NCBI GenBank assembly: GCA_002314945.1 | Contig: DCHV01000039.1 | Span: 6,077 to 46,888, forward strand | Direction of reading: 5' to 3' | DNA length: 40,812 nt | Source of the DNA: Prevotellaceae bacterium UBA1743 | GTDB taxonomy: Bacteria; Bacteroidota; Bacteroidia; Bacteroidales; Bacteroidaceae | Shown here: piece after piece, positions 25,224 through 34,615 of the stretch | Numbering within the stretch: the stretch's first letter is position 1 | How the letters are laid out: every line of letters begins with the position of its first letter | The notes under the pieces: generated by a model | Database searches by the model: none | What the model was told of the DNA's origin: nothing | The model's input: the letters and a program-made list of their open reading frames with translations, nothing else | Translations under genes and position numbers: made by a program

Positions 25224-26765
25224 ATGGAAATTGTAAGTATTGGCATAGCTTTGGCTCTATTTGGAATATGTATGGCAGTATGGTATTTCGCCGTACTGCC
25301 AGGCAAACGCAAAGCTATGAAAGAAGAGGCTGAGAAGGAAGCCGAAGTGATTAAACAGAAGAAATTGCTCGAAGTGAAGGAAAAATTCCTGAGCAAGAAG
25401 GCAGAGCTGGAGAAGGAAGTACAGCAACGCAACCATCAGATTCAGCAGGCCGAGAATCGTGCCAAACAACGTGAACTGTCACTCAATCAGCGACAGGACG
25501 AACTCAACCGCCATCGTCAGGAGGCTGATGCGATGCGCACCCGTCTCGACAATCAACAGGCACTCTTGATGAAGCGCGATGAAGAACTCAACGAACGTCA
25601 GCAGATGCTCGTCGAGAAGGAGCGCACACAGTTGGAGGCTATCTCTGGCCTCAGTGCCGAAGAAGCACGCGAGCGTCTCGTAGAGAGTCTCAAGGATGAG
25701 GCTCGCACCAATGCTGCAGCCTATATCAATGAGATTATGGACGATGCCAAGATGACTGCCAACAAGGAGGCGAAGCGCATTATCATCCAGACCATCCAAC
25801 GTGTGGCAACTGAAACGGCAGTAGAGAATAGTGTCACCGTATTTCAGATAGATAACGACGAGGTGAAGGGACGTATCATTGGACGCGAAGGACGCAACAT
25901 CCGAGCATTGGAGGCTGCCACTGGCGTAGAGATAGTTGTTGACGATACTCCCGAAGCAATCGTCATCAGCGCTTTTGATCCCGTCCGCCGCGAAGTATGC
26001 CGTCTCGCCCTCCATCAGTTAGTGTCTGACGGTCGTATCCATCCTGCTCGTATCGAGGAGGTAGTGGCCAAGGTTAAGAAACAAGTTGAGGAAGAGATTA
26101 TCGAGACAGGAAAGCGTACTACCATCGACTTGGGCGTACACGGTCTGCATCCTGAACTCATCCGTATCATAGGTAAGATGAAATATCGTAGCAGTTATGG
26201 ACAGAACCTGTTGCAACATGCACGCGAGACGGCCAACCTATGTGCAGTTATGGCCAGTGAATTAGGTCTCAATCCCAAGAAAGCGAAGCGTGCCGGACTT
26301 TTGCATGATATTGGTAAGGTACCCGATGAAGAGCCCGAGATGCCCCACGCATTGTATGGAGCCAAGCTTGCTGAGAAATTCAAGGAGAAACCAGATATCT
26401 GCAATGCTATCGGTGCGCACCACGACGAAATGGAGATGACCACCCTTCTTGCCCCCATCGTTCAGGTGTGCGATGCTATAAGTGGAGCGCGTCCTGGAGC
26501 TCGTCGCGAGATTGTCGAAGCCTACATCAAGCGTCTCAAGGACTTGGAGAATATCGCAATGAGTTACCCGGGTGTTGTGAAGACATACGCCATTCAGGCA
26601 GGTCGTGAACTACGTGTTATCGTAGGTGCTGACAAAATTGACGATACACAGACTGAATCACTCAGCGCCGAGATAGCTACCAAAATTCAGAACGAGATGA
26701 CTTATCCCGGACAAGTGAAGATTACTGTCATCCGCGAGACTCGTTCTGTTGCATACGCCAAGTGA
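25224..26765 (+). CDS. rny: ribonuclease Y
   Basis: A 513-residue membrane-bound endoribonuclease that starts mRNA decay. An N-terminal membrane helix (about residues 3-25) is followed by a long charged coiled coil (about 30-180) rich in Lys, Glu and Gln. The KH domain shows GRIIGREGRNIRALEAATG near 215. The HD domain shows GLLHDIGKVPDE near 355 and IGAHHDEMEM. The C-terminus YPGQVKITVIRETRSVAYAK is the canonical family ending. Length is normal. It is the last gene before a strong terminator. Confidence 0.96.
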   Translation: MEIVSIGIALALFGICMAVWYFAVLPGKRKAMKEEAEKEAEVIKQKKLLEVKEKFLSKKAELEKEVQQRNHQIQQAENRAKQRELSLNQRQDELNRHRQEADAMRTRLDNQQALLMKRDEELNERQQMLVEKERTQLEAISGLSAEEARERLVESLKDEARTNAAAYINEIMDDAKMTANKEAKRIIIQTIQRVATETAVENSVTVFQIDNDEVKGRIIGREGRNIRALEAATGVEIVVDDTPEAIVISAFDPVRREVCRLALHQLVSDGRIHPARIEEVVAKVKKQVEEEIIETGKRTTIDLGVHGLHPELIRIIGKMKYRSSYGQNLLQHARETANLCAVMASELGLNPKKAKRAGLLHDIGKVPDEEPEMPHALYGAKLAEKFKEKPDICNAIGAHHDEMEMTTLLAPIVQVCDAISGARPGARREIVEAYIKRLKDLENIAMSYPGVVKTYAIQAGRELRVIVGADKIDDTQTESLSAEIATKIQNEMTYPGQVKITVIRETRSVAYAK

Positions 26766-26814
26766 TGTCAGCCCGTTTAGGGTTTGTCGATAATGCAATT
26801 TGAAATTGTTAAAG

Positions 26815-26839
26815 TCCTCTCTTCGGAGAGGATTTTTTT
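26815..26839 (+). terminator. rho-independent terminator after rny
   Basis: A perfect 7-base-pair stem (26815-26821 with 26826-26832) closed by a TTCG tetraloop is followed by seven T residues (26833-26839). It ends the zapA-rny transcript, 50 bases after the rny stop. Confidence 0.92.
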
Positions 26840-26865
26840 GTCCTTGTAGTTGGAACGTGAATTTT

Positions 26866-27627
26866 CTAATCGATTTCGAAACAGCTCTTTTCTACGTTGA
26901 ACTTTAGATGGGGAGAAGTAAAGAAATGGGTGAGATGGCCGTCGTGTGCCAATTGGGAAGGTGTGCCGGCAACGATGCCAGTAGAGGAAAGTAACCAGAT
27001 GCGATCACTCATCTGCAGAGCCAGTTCTACATCGTGGGTGCTGAGAAGAATGGATTTGTGCATCTGGTGCGCCATGCGACGCAGAAGGTGGAGTGTTTCT
27101 ACCTTGGAAGGGAAATCGAGGAACGCGGTGGGCTCGTCGAGTAAAATGAGAGGTGTATCCTGAGCGAGTGCCTTGGCTATCATCACTTTCTGCAACTCGC
27201 CATCACTCAGACAATCGGCATGACGATGCTGCAACTCTGTGATGCCTACCAGATGGAGAGCTTCGTCCACTTGCTGCTCATCCTGAGGCGATTTCCTGCC
27301 CCAGAATCCTGTATGTGGATTGCGTCCCATTCCTACAAGATCGCGTACTGTGATGCCTTGAATGCGGAATCGCTCAGTAAGTACGATACCTATCAACCGA
27401 CTTCGCTGGGTTGCGGAAAGTTGGTCGAGTGGGGTACCTTGAATATAAATTTGCCCCTGCAAGGGAGGCTGAAAAGCAGCTATGGTGCGCAGGAGGGTAC
27501 TTTTGCCAGCTCCGTTGGTACCTAACAAACTGACTACCTCGCCCTGATGCAGGACGCAGGAAATGCCACGGGCTACAGCATGTGTGCCATAGCCCGTGGA
27601 CAGGTTGATCAATTCGAGATTATTCAA
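26866..27627 (-). CDS. btuD: BtuD/FecE-type ABC transporter ATPase
   Basis: A 253-residue ATPase of a metal-chelate/vitamin B12 importer. Walker A is GTNGAGKS (36-43), the signature is LSDGELQKV (usual LSGGQ), Walker B is LILLDEPTAFLDF, and the H-loop is LLSTHDVEL. The frame stays open back to 27777, but that part lies within the upstream GH20 gene. The family sequence begins at LELINLSTGYG, so I choose the TTG at 27627, which overlaps the GH20 stop by 8 bases and implies coupling. It is separated from its permease by the GH20 gene. Cobalamin as substrate is inferred from the riboswitch and BtuB/BtuG-like genes upstream. Confidence 0.88.
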   Translation of the reverse strand: MNNLELINLSTGYGTHAVARGISCVLHQGEVVSLLGTNGAGKSTLLRTIAAFQPPLQGQIYIQGTPLDQLSATQRSRLIGIVLTERFRIQGITVRDLVGMGRNPHTGFWGRKSPQDEQQVDEALHLVGITELQHRHADCLSDGELQKVMIAKALAQDTPLILLDEPTAFLDFPSKVETLHLLRRMAHQMHKSILLSTHDVELALQMSDRIWLLSSTGIVAGTPSQLAHDGHLTHFFTSPHLKFNVEKSCFEID

Positions 27628-29224
27628 ACTTGGGACAGAATTTGTAACCCAACTTGCGGTAGATCTTCTCCAGTTCGCCAAGACGACCAGTGAAGGCCTC
27701 GAAATTCTTTTGGTCAGGTTGTAACCACTGTACTTCACTGATAGCAGCCAGACGAGGCAGCAACATGAACATGGCATGGTCGGGGCTGACTACGTACTCG
27801 GTCCACAGGTTGCACTGGGCACCTAGGATGTATTTGCCTTCTTCCTCGGTCAGTTCAGCAGGGATAGGCTCCATGTCATAGACTTTGCTCAGAGGCAGGT
27901 AGCCGCCGATGGCGAGGGGCTCCTTGTAGTTATGCTCCTTCAGCTGGTAGTAGTCGATGTAGCAGTTGGCAGTTGGTGTCATGATGACGCGGTGATGCTG
28001 GCGTGCTGCTTCGATACCGCCTTCGTAGCCTCGCCAACTCATCACGGTAGCACCTTCACTCAGACCGCCTTCGAGAATCTCATCCCAACCGATCAATTCG
28101 CGACCCTTGTTGCCGAGGAAACTTTCTACTTCCTTGAGGATGTAGGTTTGCAACTGGGCCTCGTTGTCGAGGTTCAGCTCCTTCTTCTTTGCCTGGCACT
28201 TCTCGCACTTCTCCCAACGTACACGGGGGCTCTCATCGCCACCGATGTGGATGTACTTGCTGGGGAACACGTCGCACAACTCGCCTAAGACAGTCTTGAT
28301 GAATTCGAGCGTCTTGGGATTGCCTGCACAGAGGACATCGGGATCTACTCCCCAGTATGGACGTACGAAATACGGGCCACCTGTACACCCCAATTCAGGA
28401 TATACGCTCATGGCAGCTACCATGTGACCAGGTAAGTCAATCTCTGGGATGATGGTGATGAAGCGCTCGGCTGCGTAAGCTACAATCTCGCGCAACTGTG
28501 CCTGAGTGTAGTAGCCTGTCTCTGGCGTGTCATCATAGAGTACATTATCGGGATCGTCCATGTTGACATTCTGACCTACGATGGTGTAGGGACGCACGCT
28601 ACCTTTCTTTGCCAGTTCGGGTAGAGCCTTCACCTCGAAACGCCATCCCTGGTCATCGGTGAGGTGCCAATGGAACTTGTTTACACCATGCAGGGCGAGG
28701 ATGTCGATGTAGGTCTTGATGAACTCCACAGGCATGAAATGGCGTGCCACGTCGAGCATACAACCACGATATTGGAAACGGGGTGCACCAGCTACTACGG
28801 CCCAAGGTAATTGTACGCTTTCTCCTTCCTCGTTCATGATGCTCTTGCGGAGGGTCTGCAAACCGTAGAATACACCACTTTCACTGGCGCCTTGGATGTT
28901 GAGTCCCTTCTTTCCTACTGTGATTTGATAGGCATCTGGATTCTCGCTCTCCAAGCCGAGAGTGAGTCGGATGGTGGCTTTGCTCTTCTTTGCATCCACC
29001 TCAGGCACAAGTCCGAAATATTCCTGTGCAAACTCGGCATTGCGCTTCATCTGTGCATTGTCACCTGGGTAGGCAATGGCAAGCCCTTTGTCGAGGGAGA
29101 ACATTTTTCCACTATTGTCCAACTGAATGCTCTGGGGCATGGGGACAACCTGATAATTCACTTCTGCCATGGAGGCAAGGCCGATCAAGGCGGCCGACAT
29201 TGTCAAAGATAATCTCTTTAGCAT
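27620..29224 (-). CDS. exported GH20 beta-N-acetylhexosaminidase
   Basis: A 534-residue exported exo-hexosaminidase that removes terminal GlcNAc or GalNAc from glycans by substrate-assisted catalysis. A signal peptide spans residues 1-20 (ends SMAEV). The GH20b-like N-terminal domain (about 20-145) is followed by the catalytic barrel with RGCMLDVARHFMP, KFHWHLTDDQGWRFE and the catalytic pair Asp330-Glu331 in HIGGDESPRVRWEKC. VMSWRGYEGG and QCNLWTEYV near the C-terminus complete the barrel. It lies 46 bases after the btuC-like permease gene and overlaps the btuD-like start, with no TAnnTTTG box directly upstream. It therefore appears to be transcribed within the B12 operon. Confidence 0.94.
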   Translation of the reverse strand: MLKRLSLTMSAALIGLASMAEVNYQVVPMPQSIQLDNSGKMFSLDKGLAIAYPGDNAQMKRNAEFAQEYFGLVPEVDAKKSKATIRLTLGLESENPDAYQITVGKKGLNIQGASESGVFYGLQTLRKSIMNEEGESVQLPWAVVAGAPRFQYRGCMLDVARHFMPVEFIKTYIDILALHGVNKFHWHLTDDQGWRFEVKALPELAKKGSVRPYTIVGQNVNMDDPDNVLYDDTPETGYYTQAQLREIVAYAAERFITIIPEIDLPGHMVAAMSVYPELGCTGGPYFVRPYWGVDPDVLCAGNPKTLEFIKTVLGELCDVFPSKYIHIGGDESPRVRWEKCEKCQAKKKELNLDNEAQLQTYILKEVESFLGNKGRELIGWDEILEGGLSEGATVMSWRGYEGGIEAARQHHRVIMTPTANCYIDYYQLKEHNYKEPLAIGGYLPLSKVYDMEPIPAELTEEEGKYILGAQCNLWTEYVVSPDHAMFMLLPRLAAISEVQWLQPDQKNFEAFTGRLGELEKIYRKLGYKFCPKFE

Positions 29225-29270
29225 TTTTGTGATAAATAATTATTGTGTGAATATGTTGTTTTTGTTTGTT

Positions 29271-30341
29271 TCAATTACGTATCGAGGAGGAATTGTGAAT
29301 GAGAATATATAGGATGACGGGTGCCCCGATAAGTGGGGTAATCACGTTGATGGGTATCACATTGCCGTCGGAGGGAAGCACACTGATCAGGTTGCACAAC
29401 AGCATGAGGCTGCTGCCCATGAGCAACGTACCAGGAAGTAGTGTCCGATGTGTACCCGAGCGCAACGTGAGTCGAGTGAGGTGTGGCACCGCAAGGCCGA
29501 GGAAAGAGATAGGGCCGCAGAAGGCGGTGGTAGTGGCGGTGAGCAAGCCTGTGCAGAACAGAAGACTACCTCGTGTGCGACGGATGGGGACTCCGAGGTT
29601 GGCTGCATATCGGTCGCCCAATAGAAGGGCATCGAGGGGCTTGATGTAGAGCGTAGCCATGAGAAGCCCTGCAATGCACAAACCACCGAACAAAGGTAGA
29701 TGTTGCAATGTTACGCCTCCGAGATTTCCCATGCCCCACAATACAAAGGAACGAACGCCTTGGGAGGTGGCGTTGAAATTGAGCAGTGAGATGAGGGAAC
29801 CTGAGACATAACTGACTATGACGCCCGTGATAAGCAGCATCAGGGGATCGCGAAGCAGGGACGAGAGGCCGAGAAGCAAAGCCATGATACCTAAAGCTCC
29901 TATCAAGGCAGCTACGATGACGAGTGAATATCCTCCCATGCTGAGGCTCCCCAAACTGATGCTGCCTCCGAGAAATAGCATTACGAGGGCCACTCCGAGA
30001 TTGGCACCTGCATCAATGCCCAGAATACTGGGCCCTGCCAATGGATTGCGGAAGAGGGTCTGCAGCATGAGGCCGCTGCAACTGAGTGCAGCTCCGCTTA
30101 GTAGGGCGGTCAACATCTGAGGCAAGCGGTTCTGGAGGAGAATGAGCGACCAGGATGGATGATCGGGGATGCTCTCGCCGCACAAGATATTCCATACATC
30201 CGAGGCAGGGATGCGGAGCGAACCCCAGAAGAGGTTGGCTACACACAGCGCCAATGTGAGGATGAACAACACACAAAGCCATCCTGCTGAATGACGGCAG
30301 GAAGAGTATGTCGGTGTGCTTTGTGGTGTGGTAGAAGTCAT
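29271..30341 (-). CDS. btuC: BtuC/FecCD-type ABC transporter permease
   Basis: A 356-residue FecCD-family inner-membrane permease with about nine to ten hydrophobic segments. Family motifs are RLPQMLTALLSGAALSCSG, QTLFRNPLAGPSILGIDAGA, and near the C-terminus TTTAFCGPISFLGLAVPHLTR. It forms the channel for cobalamin or metal-chelate import with the BtuD-like ATPase and BtuF-like binding protein. It lies 66 bases after the btuF-like gene, where a promoter-like box is found. Confidence 0.9.
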   Translation of the reverse strand: MTSTTPQSTPTYSSCRHSAGWLCVLFILTLALCVANLFWGSLRIPASDVWNILCGESIPDHPSWSLILLQNRLPQMLTALLSGAALSCSGLMLQTLFRNPLAGPSILGIDAGANLGVALVMLFLGGSISLGSLSMGGYSLVIVAALIGALGIMALLLGLSSLLRDPLMLLITGVIVSYVSGSLISLLNFNATSQGVRSFVLWGMGNLGGVTLQHLPLFGGLCIAGLLMATLYIKPLDALLLGDRYAANLGVPIRRTRGSLLFCTGLLTATTTAFCGPISFLGLAVPHLTRLTLRSGTHRTLLPGTLLMGSSLMLLCNLISVLPSDGNVIPINVITPLIGAPVILYILIHNSSSIRN

Positions 30342-30361
30342 GTTTCTCTCTAATTCGGCTA

Positions 30362-30369
30362 CAAAGTTA
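30362..30369 (-). promoter_or_regulatory. possible internal promoter before btuC
   Basis: TAACTTTG on the minus strand fits TAnnTTTG and lies 20 bases upstream of the btuC-like ATG. The nearest TTTG is only 15 bases upstream, shorter than usual, so activity is uncertain. Confidence 0.35.
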
Positions 30370-30407
30370 GCACAAAAAAACCGACAAATTGCGGAATGAG
30401 CAACATT

Positions 30408-31481
30408 TTATTCCTCAGTGAGAGAGAAGTATGTGTCGGAGCCCTCTATTGCAATTTGTGGATGGAGTATCCGGATTAGTTCGGAGAGGGCTTCGTCGGG
30501 GTGGAAGGTGGTTTGTTCGAAGTATAATTTCTCGGAGGTGTCACATACCCACAACTTGGCCCGAATCTGCTGTAAATTAGGGGAGTCTTGATACAGACGA
30601 CTGCGAGTGAGTGGACCAAAACTTCGTACCAACCACACTTCGGCCGTGAGTGCTTTGTCGAGGGCCGTTTCTGTGCTCAGGGCGGCACTTCCCGTTCCTG
30701 CGAGATGACCAAAAACGTAGTCGGCTCCTGCATCGCGGTAGAGGTGAGCGGCATAACTCTCCCCCCGTGGTACATACCATGTTCCATTGTAGGGCATCTC
30801 GCATACGAGACGGGGACGGTGTGTCACTTCCTGTGTCTTTTCTTTGAGGGCGAGGTAGCGCTGTTCAATCTGCTGAAAGAGGCTGTCGGCACGATTTCCT
30901 TGGCCTGTCATTCGGCCGTAGAAACGAATCCATTCTGCGCGTGCCAGGGGAGAGGACTCCATGTAATCGGCACAGGGTATCAGGGGAATCCCGAACTGTT
31001 CCAGACGAGCTGCCACACCACTTTGTTCCAGCGAAGCGGACAGAAAAGCATCGGGACGCAGATCTACGACGCGCTCCATGTTGGGCTCCATACTATTGCC
31101 AATGTTCGTGATCGTTCCATTCTCCAATCCCTCCAAAACGTAGGGCAGTCGGTTGTACTGGGCATCGCATACGCCTGCTATCGTGGTGTCGCACCCCAAT
31201 TCCTGCAGCAGTGCACAATGGATGCTGCTCGATACAATCAGGCGATGGAGGGGCCGATGCAGTTCAATCCGTTGTAGAATACGTGTGCTGTCTTCGGGAT
31301 CGCGGATGAGGGCCTCGGTGAATCCTGGGTGTTCCACCATCGTGAGATGGCGCGCATAGCGCAGGGGGATGGTGTCGGCATCCCCCTTGCATGAGTCGGC
31401 GTGGGACGCAGTTCTTGGCCTGCACGACCCACATAGGAGCACGAGGCCAAGTGGCAGAAATATGCTGCGTACCAGACTCAT
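30408..31481 (-). CDS. btuF: BtuF-like periplasmic binding lipoprotein
   Basis: A 357-residue lipoprotein with a signal peptide ending LLCGSC (Cys20). It belongs to the helical-backbone metal receptor family (BtuF/FecB-like), with two lobes joined by a long helix. Typical elements are RLIVSSSIHCALLQELGC, IAGVCDAQYNRLP, NIGNSMEPNMERVVDLRPDA and DAGADYVFGHLAGTGSAALS. After Cys20 the sequence RPRTAS is basic, not the acidic surface signal, so it should stay in the periplasm and feed BtuC. It starts 2 bases after the BtuG-like stop. Confidence 0.85.
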   Translation of the reverse strand: MSLVRSIFLPLGLVLLCGSCRPRTASHADSCKGDADTIPLRYARHLTMVEHPGFTEALIRDPEDSTRILQRIELHRPLHRLIVSSSIHCALLQELGCDTTIAGVCDAQYNRLPYVLEGLENGTITNIGNSMEPNMERVVDLRPDAFLSASLEQSGVAARLEQFGIPLIPCADYMESSPLARAEWIRFYGRMTGQGNRADSLFQQIEQRYLALKEKTQEVTHRPRLVCEMPYNGTWYVPRGESYAAHLYRDAGADYVFGHLAGTGSAALSTETALDKALTAEVWLVRSFGPLTRSRLYQDSPNLQQIRAKLWVCDTSEKLYFEQTTFHPDEALSELIRILHPQIAIEGSDTYFSLTEE

Positions 31482-31483
31482 GG

Positions 31484-32581
31484 CTATTTCTTGGTGCTAC
31501 TGAAACAGATGCCACAGGGTGTTACTCCTGTTGTCCATCGTGATATTTTCTGTCCCGTCTTATCGTACAGGAGGGCATAGCCATTGGCGTTGTAATCGGC
31601 GTAGCCGTATTCTCCTTTTACGTAACTGGTGATGATGACATGGTCCGAAACAGGATCGGCGGCGATGGCACAGGGTGTTACGACATCCGTTCCATCGATG
31701 AATGTCTCCTTTGTCCCCTTGTCGAGGTCATACACCCAATATGAGGGGATGGTAGCGGGGATTGTGTAGGGACAGTTGATGGTATAGAGGCGGTTGTCTG
31801 CCAGTGCCATAAACGTACCTTCGCAGAAGCGTGTCACTTCTCCCTCGGCCGTCATCTTGCGTACTCCCTGTTCTACCGAACACCAGTTTGCATCGTAGGT
31901 GCCACTATCCAGAATATAGAGGTTTCCATTGTAGGAGGAGATGGCGACGGGATTGATGATACAACTGTCGCGCAGCAGGGTGGATTCGCCTGTGCTCAGG
32001 TTGATGCGGCTCAGGCTGGCATTGGTTACGTTGCCGTAATCGGAATTGGCTACATAGAGGTTGTTGTTCAGAATGGTCATTCCCTCTGGATAGGAACCGG
32101 CTTGCAGCGTCCCTGTGAAGCTGCAGGAAGCGGTGTCGATGACGGCTACATAGCCGCTGAACATACTCACATAGACCTTTCCATCTTGAGCTACCGCTTT
32201 GCGAGGCATTCCTCCTTTTTCTCCCAATGTCGAGGTGCGCAGTTGGCGGACGGAGCGCAGAGTGCGTCTGTCCACGATTTCCACGGTTTGCTCATCGCTT
32301 ACCACGATATAGAGCTTTCCGCCATAGATCAATCCATCGTTGGGCGTAGCACCCAGAGCACGTCCGTTGGCAGTGGCAAACGCTTTCTGTGTGGTTGTGC
32401 CTTCTGTATAGCTGTGATAGGTCAGGGTGCCAGAGATACCCGAGTAGTAGTTGCCCTGATTGATGATGTAGGCTCCTTCTGTCACTTGGATGGTTTTTCT
32501 CGGATCGTAGGAAACTTCGTCTTCGCTGCAGGAAACGCAAGCCAACAGACAGGCGATTCCCAAAAATAAATTTTTCTTCAT
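31484..32581 (-). CDS. btuG: BtuG-like surface beta-propeller lipoprotein
   Basis: A 365-residue lipoprotein (Cys18 in LLACVSC) of the YncE/DUF5074 beta-propeller type. In Bacteroides, BtuG is a surface propeller lipoprotein that binds B12 very tightly and hands it to BtuB. After Cys18 the residues SEDE match the acidic lipoprotein export signal used by Bacteroidetes for surface exposure. Blade-like repeats include GLIYGGKLYIVVSDEQTVEI, GKVYVSMFSGYVAVID, NNNLYVANSD and NGNLYILDSG. Its place between btuB and btuF behind a cobalamin riboswitch supports the assignment. Gene symbol given by analogy. Confidence 0.82.
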   Translation of the reverse strand: MKKNLFLGIACLLACVSCSEDEVSYDPRKTIQVTEGAYIINQGNYYSGISGTLTYHSYTEGTTTQKAFATANGRALGATPNDGLIYGGKLYIVVSDEQTVEIVDRRTLRSVRQLRTSTLGEKGGMPRKAVAQDGKVYVSMFSGYVAVIDTASCSFTGTLQAGSYPEGMTILNNNLYVANSDYGNVTNASLSRINLSTGESTLLRDSCIINPVAISSYNGNLYILDSGTYDANWCSVEQGVRKMTAEGEVTRFCEGTFMALADNRLYTINCPYTIPATIPSYWVYDLDKGTKETFIDGTDVVTPCAIAADPVSDHVIITSYVKGEYGYADYNANGYALLYDKTGQKISRWTTGVTPCGICFSSTKK

Positions 32582-32611
32582 TGTGTGTGATTTTGTTAAG
32601 GGTTATTATTT

Positions 32612-34603
32612 CTATAGACTATAGGTCAGAGTGACGCTCCATGCACGTCCTGGCATGGGGTAGTGGATTACTATCTCGTACTGCTTGTCGAGGAGGTTCT
32701 GCAGGTCGGCTCTCAGCCGTAGATGCTGCTGTCGGCATAGGTCGAAGTCGTGCCACAGTGTGAGCCCCATCTCGGCATATCCTGGCAGATGGCTGTCATC
32801 GTAGTGCTCGTTGTTGGACCATCGTTCCGTGACACCGTGTCCGCTCAACGAGAGACTTACCCAGGGATTCTCCCATGCCACACTGCCTCCTGCCGTATGT
32901 TGTGGTATGTACGCAAGTTGCAGGCCGTAGGTGTCTGCCTCTGGATTGGTTCGGTTGAGGCATTGTTGCAGGGTGTAGTGGGTATTCAGGGTGAGCCTGT
33001 GCCGTGTTCCGAGGGATTGCACGAGGCGGCACGTGATATCCAGTCCCGTAGTTTCCACCTTTCCCACATTGACATGCCGCCAGATGAACATATTCCAGGG
33101 GATGGACACAATCTTGTCTCGGATATGGTTGCGGTAGGCATCGGCCGTGAAGGAGAGGGACGTGCCCTTCTCCCAACTGTGCTCCCCTGTCACGCCTATC
33201 GAGAATTGATCGGTGTTCTCGGGCTTCAGGTCCTGACTCCCGTAGTGATAGAAATACAGTTCGCTGAACGCAGGCATACGGAAGATGTTCTTGTACGCGG
33301 CACGTAGATAGAAGGGCTTCTCAGGTGTCATTTGCCACGAAGCGGATAGGGAGGGCGAGAGACGCTGGACGCTCTCACGGCCCTCAGCATCCTTCTCCCC
33401 GCTGCGATAGAGCGAGAGCAATCCTCTGCCGATTACCGTGATACGACGATGACGGTATTTTGCTGTGAGACTCTGCAGTATGGCATGGCGGTAGGGACGT
33501 TTGTCGGTGGATAGACTGCTGTTCAGATTGTTGAAACCATAGTCAGCCGAGTAATCAAACGACCAGTTTTCCAAGGGAGTCCATAGGAGACACGCATTGC
33601 CGTAAGCCTCTCGCTGCCAGTAATCCTGGTCCATGATGCCCCCCGTATAACTGCCATTGCGGTATTCGGTGGAAGTCCATCCATATTTGGCATGGCAGAG
33701 CAGGGATAGGTGATAGGGCAGCAGGATGCGATACCGCATTTGTCCGAAAGCGTTTCTGTCGTGGCTGTCCTCCTTGCTCTCGGCACAATAGTAGTGTACG
33801 ATGCCTGGCAACTGCTTGTCGTTGTCGTAGTAGTGCAGTTTCCCCTGCCACTCCTGTCCCGCCTTGGGAATCCAGGTCATGTTCACCTCGCCATGCCCAG
33901 TCTCCATACGGCTGTGACTCCTCCTTTCGCGGGTGGTCAGATCCATGTTCTTCAGCGTGAAAGGGTAGTCGTTCTTGGCATGGAAATACGAGCCGGAGGC
34001 TTGGATTGCAAAATGGTCGGAGAGGCTTTGCGAATAGCGTAGGTAGGGTTGCATCTGCCACCATGCGCCCTGCCTCCATTGCGCTTTCAGATGAGGCTTT
34101 GCATCCTGGGCATCCGGTATGGGGGCTGTGTGTATCTGCAGGGTGGCAGCCGAACTGACATTGCGTGCGGGGATGAAGATGTCGTTGTCGTCGCCTACGA
34201 TGAGGCTCAGACGTTCCACGTCATCGAGTGGAAATCTCGATACGTCGGTCTGTCCGTTCTGTGCATCAGTCAGGGCGATGCCATCGTAGATCACATTGGT
34301 GTGCTGAGCTCCGAATCCGCGTACCGAGACCGTCTTCATGCCTCCTGCTCCTCCGTAGTCGCGCAGGGTGACACCTGGCAAATGGTGCAGGGCATCCGTC
34401 AGCGTGGTGACTCCCATCGTGGCATAGTCGTCAGCCTTTACTTCGTAGCGCGAAGTGGTGTGCCCGAGGCTTTTACGGGCAGAGGCATCTACCGTAACCG
34501 TCTTTAGCGTGTCCGTCTTTGTCGGGCGGATTTTCACGTCCTGAGCTTGCATGGTGCATAGCGATACACCAGTCAGAGCACATATTATTGCTATTTTCCG
34601 CAT
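32612..34603 (-). CDS. btuB: BtuB-type TonB-dependent receptor
   Basis: A 663-residue outer-membrane TonB-dependent receptor, inferred to carry cobalamin. The signal peptide ends TMQAQ (residue 21). The plug domain shows TTLTDALHHLPGVTLRDYGG, SVRGFGAQHTNVIYDGI and PLDDVERLSLIVGDD. Beta-barrel strands follow, ending in an aromatic/Leu C-terminus (WSVTLTYSL). An upstream in-frame ATG at 34693 lies within the riboswitch and is rejected in favour of the ATG at 34603, which opens the signal peptide MRKIAIICALTG. It is the first gene under the cobalamin riboswitch and is followed 30 bases later by btuG. Confidence 0.92.
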   Translation of the reverse strand: MRKIAIICALTGVSLCTMQAQDVKIRPTKTDTLKTVTVDASARKSLGHTTSRYEVKADDYATMGVTTLTDALHHLPGVTLRDYGGAGGMKTVSVRGFGAQHTNVIYDGIALTDAQNGQTDVSRFPLDDVERLSLIVGDDNDIFIPARNVSSAATLQIHTAPIPDAQDAKPHLKAQWRQGAWWQMQPYLRYSQSLSDHFAIQASGSYFHAKNDYPFTLKNMDLTTRERRSHSRMETGHGEVNMTWIPKAGQEWQGKLHYYDNDKQLPGIVHYYCAESKEDSHDRNAFGQMRYRILLPYHLSLLCHAKYGWTSTEYRNGSYTGGIMDQDYWQREAYGNACLLWTPLENWSFDYSADYGFNNLNSSLSTDKRPYRHAILQSLTAKYRHRRITVIGRGLLSLYRSGEKDAEGRESVQRLSPSLSASWQMTPEKPFYLRAAYKNIFRMPAFSELYFYHYGSQDLKPENTDQFSIGVTGEHSWEKGTSLSFTADAYRNHIRDKIVSIPWNMFIWRHVNVGKVETTGLDITCRLVQSLGTRHRLTLNTHYTLQQCLNRTNPEADTYGLQLAYIPQHTAGGSVAWENPWVSLSLSGHGVTERWSNNEHYDDSHLPGYAEMGLTLWHDFDLCRQQHLRLRADLQNLLDKQYEIVIHYPMPGRAWSVTLTYSL

Positions 34604-34615
34604 TGTTCCTTCCTG

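Noticed and set aside
26815..26839. Bidirectional terminator also serving btuD
   Set aside because: On the minus strand the hairpin is followed by ACTTTAAC, not a T-run, so only the plus-strand role is supported.
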